A DNA stretch of 64,000 nucleotides from Flavobacterium sp. UBA7680 (GTDB lineage: Bacteria > Bacteroidota > Bacteroidia > Flavobacteriales > Flavobacteriaceae), in assembly GCF_002482975.1 (NCBI RefSeq), contig NZ_DLHA01000019.1, forward strand, positions 10,408 through 74,407, written 5' to 3'. The first letter of the stretch is position 1. Each line of letters opens with the position of its first letter. The notes under the pieces are model-generated. The model worked only from the letters and a program-made list of their open reading frames with translations, searched no databases and was not told where the DNA came from. Position numbers and translations under genes: made by a program. Shown one piece after another: positions 9,825 to 17,320 of this stretch.

Positions 9825-11867
9825 TTAACCAACTATTCTTAATTGTGCATGTACTTTTTGATCAATAAGCTCAGGATATTCTTCCTCGAATTTTTCCTTA
9901 ACGGATTTGTCTTTTATTGTCAATTGTTTATGTAAATATCCTAATTTTCTTTTATTCAATTCAATAATTTCAGACCAAGTCATAACATAAACTTCTATGT
10001 TTTTATCTGTTTTTTTATCAAATAAAAATGGAATTTCTTTATAAATTTCTCTTTGCGATTTTACCTTTGACTTTGCATATGCATTTAACTTTGAAGATAT
10101 AAGAATTAGTTTGTATTTAACTTTTTCGGCCGGTAATGCTGAATGTTGTTCAAGTGTAAAAGCATATCTATCTATTTGATTGATTTCTTTCAATCCTATA
10201 GCGCATTTAGGTGATTTTAGTTCTACAACCATTATCTCACGCTCATCTGAATCTGTTATTTTTTCATTGTAAAAAAACAAGTCTGTTATATCATCTAGAT
10301 TATTTTCTTCGATTAAATTTTCGTCTTCTTTAGTTGGTTCGTAATTTAAAAATGTATCGTGAAGTTGATTTAAGATATTTCCAATTTTTTTATCTGACCA
10401 AAGGTGAGGTGTTCCATTGTAATTTTCACCGAAAACCCATAATTCATTTTCAATTATTTTATGTAATTGACTTCTTTCTTTGAGAACTTTAGAAATTTCA
10501 CCATATGCTAATTCATGTAAAAAATTTAAAAATTCTAATTTTTCACTTACTTGAGATGCAAATTGAATTACATCTTCAAGATCCGTTTTCTGTAATAACG
10601 AATTGAATTTTAGTAAACTTTCATCTGATAGTTTTAAAATTTTACTAAATAGATATTCAATGTTTCCATCAGAAATAGCTTTGTCTAATAGTGGATATAA
10701 AAAATTTCTAATTTTATTATCTTCCTTTATTAAGTGATGTTCGTCTTCTAATAAATATGCAATTTTTTTAAAAACTACTTCTTGTGAGGTTGATGCTGGT
10801 TTTCTTTCTTTGTAGGGGTAGAATTTATCATTCTCTAAGTTGCTGATAAATTTATCAAACTTTTGATTTCTACTTTTGAAAAACTCATTAATAGTGTCTT
10901 TTATTTCATTTTTTAGTTTTTTGATTTCTTCTTCACCTAAAGTTTCTAAATCAAGATTTCGAAATAAATCTAAATCAAAAAAATCAGAATCAACATAAAT
11001 AAACCATGTGCCTAAATCGGGTGTATACCAATCTGATGAATAAGTATATTCATGTGCTACTGATTTTACACCTGCGTTATCTGTTTGAAAAAAAACTTTT
11101 ACTTTCTTTAAGTTAGATTTTATATTGTAGAAGTAAAAATTTATTAAATGATTAGTTCCTTTTTTGTCTGTGTACGTAATTGTTTTTATTGATGGTTTTT
11201 CAAGTACAAAGTTTTCTTTTTCAAGTTTATTTCCATTTACGAAGAAAGAAACAGTATTATTGAATATCTCGTATGGATAGTTCTCAAACAAACTTTGAGC
11301 AATGTTATTTTCTAAAAAATTGCTTGTTATTTTATTTTTATTTAATGGCTTCGTTTGAATATTGTGATGAAGATTTTCAATTTCAACTTTATAATATGAA
11401 TTATGATTCTTGCCATCTAAATAATCATAATCAACTTTTAACTCAACATTTTCTAAAGATATATCTTTCAAATCAGTAGTATCAATACCAAATAATACTT
11501 TACTGAATTTATTTTCATTTTCATCAAATGCTACGGTGTCAATTTTCATTAATTCGCCTATTTGAAATGAACTAAACCTTCCAATACCTTGTCCTTTTTC
11601 TTTTACATTCGTTCCAATTTCTAAAATAGTATTTTTAAAATTATTCTTTGAGACACCATGTCCATCGTCTATTATGGTAATTTTTTCAATACTGGATTTA
11701 CAGGTTAATGAGTCGTTGTATTTAATCTCAATACGAATATTTTTCGAGTTAGCTTGAATCGAATTATTTAGTAGTTCTTTAAAAGCTTTAAATGTATCAC
11801 CATACTTGGTAAAATGACTTTTAATAACTCTTGTATTTGTGGTTATTTTCTCAGATGTTGTTTTCAT
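9825..11867 (-). CDS. GHKL (MutL/Hsp90-type) ATPase with C-terminal nuclease-like domain, 680 aa
   Basis: The N-terminal ~200 residues are a GHKL ATPase: FKELLNNSIQANS (N box, catalytic Glu and Asn), IDDGHGV (G1) and GQGIGRFSSF (G2). A long helical middle follows. Near residue 530 comes a PD-(D/E)xK-like core, DLFFYNE then EIMVVELKSP. MutL/MORC-like GHKL ATPases linked to nucleases are known from prokaryotic restriction-like and defence loci, so an ATP-gated clamp that cuts DNA is a fair inference. It is one cassette of the left arm. No partner gene is obvious. Whether the nuclease site is complete needs a structural model. Confidence 0.75.
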   Translation of the reverse strand: MKTTSEKITTNTRVIKSHFTKYGDTFKAFKELLNNSIQANSKNIRIEIKYNDSLTCKSSIEKITIIDDGHGVSKNNFKNTILEIGTNVKEKGQGIGRFSSFQIGELMKIDTVAFDENENKFSKVLFGIDTTDLKDISLENVELKVDYDYLDGKNHNSYYKVEIENLHHNIQTKPLNKNKITSNFLENNIAQSLFENYPYEIFNNTVSFFVNGNKLEKENFVLEKPSIKTITYTDKKGTNHLINFYFYNIKSNLKKVKVFFQTDNAGVKSVAHEYTYSSDWYTPDLGTWFIYVDSDFFDLDLFRNLDLETLGEEEIKKLKNEIKDTINEFFKSRNQKFDKFISNLENDKFYPYKERKPASTSQEVVFKKIAYLLEDEHHLIKEDNKIRNFLYPLLDKAISDGNIEYLFSKILKLSDESLLKFNSLLQKTDLEDVIQFASQVSEKLEFLNFLHELAYGEISKVLKERSQLHKIIENELWVFGENYNGTPHLWSDKKIGNILNQLHDTFLNYEPTKEDENLIEENNLDDITDLFFYNEKITDSDEREIMVVELKSPKCAIGLKEINQIDRYAFTLEQHSALPAEKVKYKLILISSKLNAYAKSKVKSQREIYKEIPFLFDKKTDKNIEVYVMTWSEIIELNKRKLGYLHKQLTIKDKSVKEKFEEEYPELIDQKVHAQLRIVG

Positions 11868-11879
11868 AATGATTTTTGG

Positions 11880-12020
11880 TAATATTTCTTCTAAAGTTCC
11901 GCTGCTTGGCGAAGTCGCGACATTTTAATAATTTACTCTAAAGATATTAAAACTTCAACTTAATAGTTTCCGGCTAACGAGAAATAAACCAGTCATTTTG
12001 CCAAAATGCTATTAACGTAT
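11880..12020 (-). repeat. attC-like cassette-end palindrome
   Basis: Minus strand: left arm AGCATTTTGGCAAAATGACTGG and right arm GCGACTTCGCCAAGCAGCGG then AACTTTAG. The right arm closely matches the one at 27938-27968 (GCTTCGCCAAACGCCAGAAC), although that copy lies 16 kb away on the other strand. Confidence 0.6.
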
Positions 12021-12025
12021 GTTTC

Positions 12026-12730
12026 TTAACTATTAAACGAATTTGCTAACCTATGATTAATTGTATCTTCATTAGGAATAAATGAATTCATTTTTATTAA
12101 TAATTTAAAAATCTGTTCTTGTAGTAAAATCATGTCTTCAAAACTTACACTATTTGTTGAACTTATAAGTTTGATTTCCACTCTTTTTTTATTAAATAAT
12201 GAACTTCTGTCATGAAGTACTAAAGTGCTATCGCCTCTTGTCTGAAAACCTAAACTGTGTATAGTATTCCTTAAATAACAATAAAATGTAAAAAGACTTA
12301 AGTCATCGTTAGTTAGATTTGTGAAAAGAGTAGTTTTATTTTGAATTAGTAAATTTTTAAATGTCTCAAGAATAGCTGTTTTATTTATATCACCTCGAGT
12401 TCTCTCGTAATTAATTGCAATTTGTCTTAGATGATTTTCAACATTTAGAAAGAAACTATTAAAAAATGCGTCTCTTACAAATCCATTAAAATTATAATTA
12501 AATGTTGCTAAATGTACTTTTCGTACATTAGATGAAATTTCTTCTTTACAATAATTTAAGTCTAATAATTTTTTAGAAAGTGTTAAAGAGAAAATGAAAT
12601 TCTGTACAGTTAATCCTAATGCGTTTATTGATATACTTCTAATATCCTCTTGATTTTGGAAAGTATCATTTGAGACAATGAAATTTGATAACTTCCTTAA
12701 AAGGATTATTCTGCGCTCTGTTTTAGTCAT
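12026..12730 (-). CDS. HEPN-like protein, 234 aa
   Basis: An all-helical protein without signal peptide or membrane segment. Around residue 150 it has YCYLRNTIHSLG, which resembles the Arg-Asn...His signature of HEPN-type RNases, though the spacing (RxxxH) is one short of the usual Rx4-6H. Similar RNTIHNNG proteins are known as hypotheticals. HEPN proteins are common toxins and defence effectors; here no antitoxin gene is adjacent. It is a single-gene cassette between two attC-like sites. Confidence 0.5.
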   Translation of the reverse strand: MTKTERRIILLRKLSNFIVSNDTFQNQEDIRSISINALGLTVQNFIFSLTLSKKLLDLNYCKEEISSNVRKVHLATFNYNFNGFVRDAFFNSFFLNVENHLRQIAINYERTRGDINKTAILETFKNLLIQNKTTLFTNLTNDDLSLFTFYCYLRNTIHSLGFQTRGDSTLVLHDRSSLFNKKRVEIKLISSTNSVSFEDMILLQEQIFKLLIKMNSFIPNEDTINHRLANSFNS

Positions 12731-12759
12731 ATATTCTCATAATTACCTAAAGTTCTTTA

Positions 12760-12900
12760 AATTTCCGCCAATATTCTGGTTCACAGCGGGTGTGGAATTA
12801 AATTAATCCATTATTCAGATTTGTCAAATCATCCCGAATATAAAACCAACTGTACTAATCTACTTGCCCAAATCCGCTATAGCAATTGATGGTTGGTACT
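12760..12900 (-). repeat. attC-like cassette-end palindrome
   Basis: Minus strand: opens AGTACCAACC, left arm GCTATAGCGGATTTGGGCAAG (12861-12885), right arm CACACCCGCTGTGAACCAGA then ATATTGGCGG (12763-12795). ACCAAC in the left end is complementary to GTTGGT, which opens the cassette ending here (13531-13545). The left arm is of the same type as the plus-strand site at 25850. Confidence 0.6.
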
Positions 12901-12901
12901 T

Positions 12902-13489
12902 TTATTTATTATTAATTTCGTCAAACACTTCATCTAATTTTTCAAATTTCAAAACACTAAAATTTTTGCTTGGAAGCCACATTCCGTTTTGTTCTTCATA
13001 AAGAATTGAAAAATCTTCACTATCTAAGTATTTTTTCAATATTTCTTTTGCTTTACCCCGATTAATTTTCACGGTTTGTTTGTATTTTTCAAAGTATTTT
13101 TTCGGATTATCATTAGAATTTGGGACTGAAGTAATCGTTAATTCATTAATGGTTGTTTGAGCAAAAGTTTGGTATGCAACATATATTATATCTCTTTTAA
13201 CTATTTCATTTTTCACTCTCTCTAAATCATTTTCAAGAACTGGTTTTGAAATTTGAACGTGTAATTTTTTTTCGTCTAATGATATAAATTTTAGTGTTCC
13301 ACCATCTTCGTTAAAATCGCGCGAATCTGCTAACATTTCTTTTAAAGTTGAAAATTTTTTAAGTGCATTTCCACTTTTACAATTTCCAGTATTTTCTACC
13401 GTATTTGTTTCTTCATATTGTGCTTCTTTATTTTCAGTTTTACAACTTACAATTACAATTACAGATAAAATTAGTAATATTTTTTTCAT
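12902..13489 (-). CDS. Lipoprotein, unknown function, 195 aa
   Basis: The N-terminus MKKILLILSVIVIVSC is a lipoprotein signal with Cys16 as the probable lipidated residue. The mature part is soluble, rich in Lys, Glu and Asn, with a central ISKPVLENDLERVKNEIVKRD segment. I recognise no domain. It is the sole gene of its cassette. Confidence 0.6.
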   Translation of the reverse strand: MKKILLILSVIVIVSCKTENKEAQYEETNTVENTGNCKSGNALKKFSTLKEMLADSRDFNEDGGTLKFISLDEKKLHVQISKPVLENDLERVKNEIVKRDIIYVAYQTFAQTTINELTITSVPNSNDNPKKYFEKYKQTVKINRGKAKEILKKYLDSEDFSILYEEQNGMWLPSKNFSVLKFEKLDEVFDEINNK

Positions 13490-13529
13490 ATTTTCTTTTA
13501 AGGATATTCTTTCTTACACGGGTTGCAAT

Positions 13530-13664
13530 GCCCACCAACGTTGCGCGGTTTTGCGCGGTTGTGAACTTCTCAGGGAGAATTTTCGGGTAATGTAAAATTT
13601 CTTGCAAACGTAAAGACAATTTAACACTAAATTCGTAATCTTGCCAAATGACTTTTATTCGCAG
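13530..13664 (-). repeat. attC-like cassette-end palindrome next to a truncated gene
   Basis: Minus strand: left arm GTCATTTGGCAAGATTACG, right arm CGCGCAAAACCGCGCAACG then TTGGTGGGCATTGC (13524-13560). It follows the stop of a gene fragment at 13665, marking that fragment as the end of another cassette whose 5' part is missing. Confidence 0.55.
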
Positions 13665-13817
13665 TTATTTTAGTACGTGTACTAAATGATCCTTTATGTC
13701 ATAAAGATTCATTCCGAAATTTTGAGCGTCCTCGGGTCGAATAGCAATAATCAATTTACTTGAAAATTTATGTTGCAAAGATGCTTTTGCAAATGATTCT
13801 GCAATTAAAGCAATCAT
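13665..13817 (-). pseudogene. 3' remnant of a cassette gene
   Basis: The frame beginning at the ATG at 13817 gives a protein-like 50-residue end (MIALIAESFAKASLQHKF, then KLIIAIRPEDAQNFG). Upstream in the same frame the sequence overlaps the 92-residue gene at 13835-14113 and turns into Arg/Gly-rich, non-protein-like sequence. I infer that the fragment is the 3' end of a cassette gene whose 5' half was lost when the ssb/DUF932 module joined the array near 13,820-13,850. A genuine small gene from 13817 is possible. Confidence 0.4.
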
Positions 13818-13834
13818 CTTCTTTCTAGAAATTT

Positions 13835-14113
13835 TTACCCGCCCTCTACCTGATATTCCTTTTCTCCCTCTTCCCCTTTTAAGATAAGCAGATGGGTGTT
13901 CCATTCCCCTACTGCCTCCCTTATGATGGCTACAAGCTTTTGGGCGTACTTTTTTTCGGCTGTCTGGCTTTTTTTTGAAAGCCCCACTTCTATATACTTG
14001 TCCAAAATATGCCAATACATACGGGCTTCCTTGCCTGTACTGCGGTGTTTGCTGACAAATTCATTGTAGAGATACAGTATAAACTCAAAATTGTTGCTGT
14101 GCTTCCTTGCCAT
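13835..14113 (-). CDS. Hypothetical protein of the ssb/DUF932 module, 92 aa
   Basis: A soluble, basic helical protein beginning MARKHSNNFEFILYLYNEF. It lies 117 bases downstream of the DUF932 gene on the same strand and has similar, relatively GC-rich codons, so it probably belongs to the same plasmid- or ICE-derived operon. I do not recognise the family. The end (GEEGEKEYQVEGG) lies at the suspected junction with the cassette array, so the C-terminus may not be native. Confidence 0.55.
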   Translation of the reverse strand: MARKHSNNFEFILYLYNEFVSKHRSTGKEARMYWHILDKYIEVGLSKKSQTAEKKYAQKLVAIIREAVGEWNTHLLILKGEEGEKEYQVEGG

Positions 14114-14230
14114 AATTCCTGCGCTTTATGTTATTGAATTGTGCAGATGTCAAGCCCTGCTACCGCATCACTAGCTCCTGATTTTAAAGGCTGTCACAGT
14201 TTTGCAACAGCCTTTGGTTTATCTGCCTTG

Positions 14231-15304
14231 CTAATTCAGGTTAAGGATTTCTGCTCCATCTGCCTGAAAAGCCGTGCACAGTTCAAATGCCTTTTGGGCT
14301 TTTCCCTGGGCTGTTCCTCCCATGACAATGGACTGCAGTTTGGCTTCATTGTCCTTGTATTTACGCACATTCTGATAGTAGCCCGTAACTCCATTGTAAG
14401 CCCCGAAAAGCGTGCCTTTGGTCGTGTCCATCTGCTGTGATTCGCTTGCCATAGCGTACGCAAAAGCATCTTCTACGGTATTTTTAAACACGGTAGACAC
14501 TTCATCCTCTGCCCCTTTTTTGATTAAAGCGAGTGTTTCGGTATTGGGACATAACGCCAATTGAATCAGTTTCTTAACTTCTATGTCTGTTACTTTTACT
14601 TTAGACCATTCATTAAAGATGCCCTCTAACTGACTACTGAGTCTGTCCGCCAGTCCCATTACTTTATGGGCATCGTCTAAGCGCTGTTTAGCACCTGATG
14701 TATGGCGGATGCGCACCACGTTGCTCATAGAGCGCAAAGAAGCGTTAAGAGTGTTTTGGCATACGATGCGGATGGGCGTAAAAGCCGCAGTAATACTTCC
14801 GCTCCCGTCGTGGGAGGTGGTCAGGAAAATGTACTTTTCGGTCACATCATCCCCGTTTCCAACACGAATATAGTCAGGGAGTTTGGCGGTAATAAAAATG
14901 CGTTCCCCCTGCCCGAGCGCCCCTGCTGTTTCGTACAGTATACCGTCACCCCCGCCTACAATGGCATCAAAAAAGCTGAAAGCTTCACGGTTCTGCACGA
15001 TTTGGTAGTCTTTCCCAACCACGCCCAAAACGGCATTGCTGTCGGTGCGAATGGTGGCAAAGCAGTCAGGTACTGCCAGTTCAGTACTGCCTATTTCAAT
15101 ACCGCCCGAAGTTTGGATAATGCCTGATGCTTTTGTATATAGAGAGCTTTTAACCACCTCATAATCAAGCCCTGCATGTCTAATGGCTTCTGAGCTTGTC
15201 GGGTACTTCTCCACAATCTGCCCGAGCCCGTGCCATGCTTTTTCCTTTACGCTGAAAAAAGAATACTTTCCTGTCTCGCTGTTGTAATTGATATTATGTG
15301 CCAT
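14231..15304 (-). CDS. DUF932 / phage-plasmid-like protein, 357 aa
   Basis: The protein matches the DUF932 (TIGR03299 plasmid-like) pattern: an N-terminal KAWHGLGQIVEKYPTSSEA, a central CFATIRTDSNAVLGVVGKDYQIVQN, and the conserved FTPIRIVCQNTLNASLRS block. Family members are carried by phages, plasmids and conjugative elements; their function is unsettled, and a role near DNA replication or repair is often assumed. It lies 56 bases downstream of ssb on the same strand. The local base composition is clearly richer in GC than the flanking cassettes, which fits a separate origin. Confidence 0.85.
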   Translation of the reverse strand: MAHNINYNSETGKYSFFSVKEKAWHGLGQIVEKYPTSSEAIRHAGLDYEVVKSSLYTKASGIIQTSGGIEIGSTELAVPDCFATIRTDSNAVLGVVGKDYQIVQNREAFSFFDAIVGGGDGILYETAGALGQGERIFITAKLPDYIRVGNGDDVTEKYIFLTTSHDGSGSITAAFTPIRIVCQNTLNASLRSMSNVVRIRHTSGAKQRLDDAHKVMGLADRLSSQLEGIFNEWSKVKVTDIEVKKLIQLALCPNTETLALIKKGAEDEVSTVFKNTVEDAFAYAMASESQQMDTTKGTLFGAYNGVTGYYQNVRKYKDNEAKLQSIVMGGTAQGKAQKAFELCTAFQADGAEILNLN

Positions 15305-15360
15305 GATATTTGATTTTAAAAGTTTGAAAATAAAATTATTTAGAACCCTTTAATGCCTGC

Positions 15361-15771
15361 TCAAAACGGGATGTCGTCCTCAGGCTCTTTTAAGGTGGCT
15401 TTTTTGTTTTCTCCCTGCTCTGCAGTCTGCCCTGTTTTCACCGCCTGCACCCCTTCGGATTTCTTCCCGCCCCCGTGCAGTTTGATATTCGAGGTATTGA
15501 AGTTCAGCCCCGCGCGAGGCTCACCGTCATTCCCTGTCCATGCCCTTGCGCTTACCATACCAGTGAGCTCCACCACCGTGCCTTTGGTCAGCCACTCGGC
15601 AACCCTTGGGCTTATCCAGTAAGCGCACTCGAAAAAGGTGGTCTGCTCCACCTTGTCGCCTTTTTTGTTTTTGTAGCTCTCGTTGATGGCTACTGAAAAA
15701 TTTACTACCTGTCTGCTGTCTGACAATGTGCTTACTTTCGCATCTTTTGTCAATCTTCCTGTAATATTCAT
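15361..15771 (-). CDS. ssb: Single-stranded DNA-binding protein (mobile-element type)
   Basis: The OB-fold protein begins MNITGRLTKDAKVSTLSDSR, shows FECAYWIS and TGMVSARAWTGNDGEP, and ends in the acidic tip EPEDDIPF that binds partner proteins. At 136 residues it is the size of the Ssb found on Bacteroidota plasmids and conjugative transposons. It is the first gene of the ssb-DUF932-92 aa operon. The GC-rich codons set it apart from its neighbours. Confidence 0.9.
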   Translation of the reverse strand: MNITGRLTKDAKVSTLSDSRQVVNFSVAINESYKNKKGDKVEQTTFFECAYWISPRVAEWLTKGTVVELTGMVSARAWTGNDGEPRAGLNFNTSNIKLHGGGKKSEGVQAVKTGQTAEQGENKKATLKEPEDDIPF

Positions 15772-16000
15772 GATTTCTAGTTTTTAAAATTTTTACTTTA
15801 TTTTTCCCGTCCCGCATTTTTACTTTTTACTTTTTTTTACTTTTCTTTTTTTTTGAAATTTTATTCGGCAATGAGAGCAGGCGCTGTTTTGTTTCATCAT
15901 TGCTTTTTTCAATATTTCAATTCTCATTTCTGACATTTTTTTTTATTCGTCTAAAGAGCCGCAGTATGCTATGTTTTGTTTCATGAGCATAAAAAGGTGA

Positions 16001-16103
16001 GTGTCCGGCAAAAGCAAGGCTCTGGCAAAAAATACAACCCGGAGGGGGTGGAGATTTTTTGGCAAGACCTGAAAGGCCCGGCCTTGCTTTTGCTAAAGGA
16101 CAC
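16001..16103. other. Large conserved-looking hairpin, possible oriT, origin or structured RNA
   Basis: Left arm GTGTCCGGCAAAAGCAAGGC (16001-16020) pairs with GCCTTGCTTTTGC...GGACAC (16081-16103): 13 bp perfect, a small asymmetric bulge, then 6 more bp. The 60-nt apical part contains further weak pairing (GGCAAAAAAT with ATTTTTTGG) around a G-rich CCGGAGGGGGTGG. It sits upstream of ssb in a plasmid-like module. Function is inferred only from position and structure. Confidence 0.6.
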
Positions 16104-16191
16104 GGACTACCTTTGCTCCTGAAATAAGACAAAAGCATACAGGGTCTTTGATAAAAACTAAAAGGGAAGCAACAGGGATATTATGGATAAA

Positions 16192-16238
16192 AAGCCGTTA
16201 GGAAGAAAAGCAAACAGCTTGGGGATGAATTCTAAAAA
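16192..16238 (+). repeat. Direct repeat copy A flanking the Hachiman segment
   Basis: A 47-bp stretch opening AAGCCGTTAGGAAGAAAAGC matches 35 of 47 positions without gaps to 20991-21037, including a shared ATGAATTC near the end. The pair brackets hamAB and the two genes after it, so it may be an insertion or recombination scar. Confidence 0.5.
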
Positions 16239-16636
16239 GAATTATTAAATTAATTCATTAAAATAAATTAAAATACTTTATTTCTTTTATCGAAAAACAC
16301 GTATATATACCTACCCCTTTATACAACATAATTGATATTTTTGAGAAAATATGTAGAAAGAAATATGGTTTTCCGTAAAATAAGTACAAATCAATCCTGC
16401 ACCTTTGTTTTGGAATTTGTAGTACTGATTAAACATTCAATATGTTGTGTTACGCAAATTTGCCTTGAAATATTATTAAAACGATCTGATACTCAATTAT
16501 TAATAACTAGGAATCAATAATTTAACTACTTTTATTACTTGTTTACATACCAACAATTTCAAATTGATCTCCTATTTTATTAATCATCAGCTGTCCCAGT
16601 TATATTTTTTCACATTGATAAAAACATTTTATAATT

Positions 16637-17320
16637 ATGAGTGGATATAATATTGTTGATCATCAAATGATTGATAAACACATAATTTTTATTCGTATTA
16701 ATCCCACTGAGATCGCATTAACCTTGAAAGAAGTTTTCGATTCACTTTCGGACTTGGCATGGATAAGTGCATTTGACGGACATTATCTGCAGACTGGTTA
16801 TAAGACCAGGGCAGAACTCTCCATTGCTTATATCGCCGCAAATATTATTGGTCCACATGATGATGCAGTTACATCTGAATCAGGAGAATATGTTGTGTCA
16901 GAATTGGCACGTAAGACAGTTGTAGATTATTTAAAATACTTGCACATTCCATTAGGTGACTTAATAAAAGAAAAAGAAGCGGTTAACCACGGTTTTGATT
17001 TTTTTTCAAGAAATCTAAATGAAGTGCTCCTGTTTGGAGAAGCTAAATATAACAAACGCGATAATGCATATGGTACGTCCTTTGAGCAGATCATTAGATT
17101 CGAAAATGAAAAACGTGACCATTCAGACCTTATAGATATCGATAGATTTTGCTGTGAAAATTCTAAAAATAATTTTTCAAAAGGGATGAAAGGTTTTATT
17201 GCGGCATTTGCCAGCAAGAAAACAAGCACGCCAAAATTAATCGCAGGAATTAAAAAAAATCGCCATTTTATAGCCGCATCAAAGTTTACGGAAGTAATTT
17301 GTATTGCCGTTAACATATGA
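16637..17320 (+). CDS. hamA: Hachiman nuclease subunit HamA (DUF1837)
   Basis: HamA is the nuclease subunit of the Hachiman antiphage system. This 227-residue protein has the DUF1837 pattern: SELARKTVVDYLKYL (Glu89), then NHGFDF (Asp121), then FGEAKY with Glu135 and Lys137, together a PD-(D/E)xK-like site. The stop overlaps the hamB start (ATGA), so the two are made as a complex. Known HamAB surveys DNA with the helicase and releases HamA to degrade DNA broadly. No promoter was identified. Assignment rests on the motif and on the paired helicase. Confidence 0.85.
   Translation: MSGYNIVDHQMIDKHIIFIRINPTEIALTLKEVFDSLSDLAWISAFDGHYLQTGYKTRAELSIAYIAANIIGPHDDAVTSESGEYVVSELARKTVVDYLKYLHIPLGDLIKEKEAVNHGFDFFSRNLNEVLLFGEAKYNKRDNAYGTSFEQIIRFENEKRDHSDLIDIDRFCCENSKNNFSKGMKGFIAAFASKKTSTPKLIAGIKKNRHFIAASKFTEVICIAVNI

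Larger units (their letters stand above)
15772..16636. other. Long noncoding region upstream of ssb and hamA
   Basis: About 865 bases without a convincing gene, between the divergent ssb and hamA operons. A T/A-rich tract lies directly upstream of ssb (15,780-15,860). A large hairpin occupies 16001-16103, and one copy of a 47-bp direct repeat lies at 16192-16238. The 73-residue ORF on the minus strand across the hairpin has low-complexity, unprotein-like sequence and I do not accept it. Confidence 0.6.

Noticed and set aside
13665..14015. Full 116-residue ORF as one gene
   Set aside because: Its N-terminal half is an out-of-frame reading of the better 92-residue gene and is Arg/Gly/Ser-rich; only the last ~50 residues look like protein.
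15917..16138. 73-residue minus-strand ORF across the hairpin upstream of ssb
   Set aside because: Composition is unprotein-like (poly-Pro, repeated SGLAKK) and its sequence is explained by the inverted repeat.
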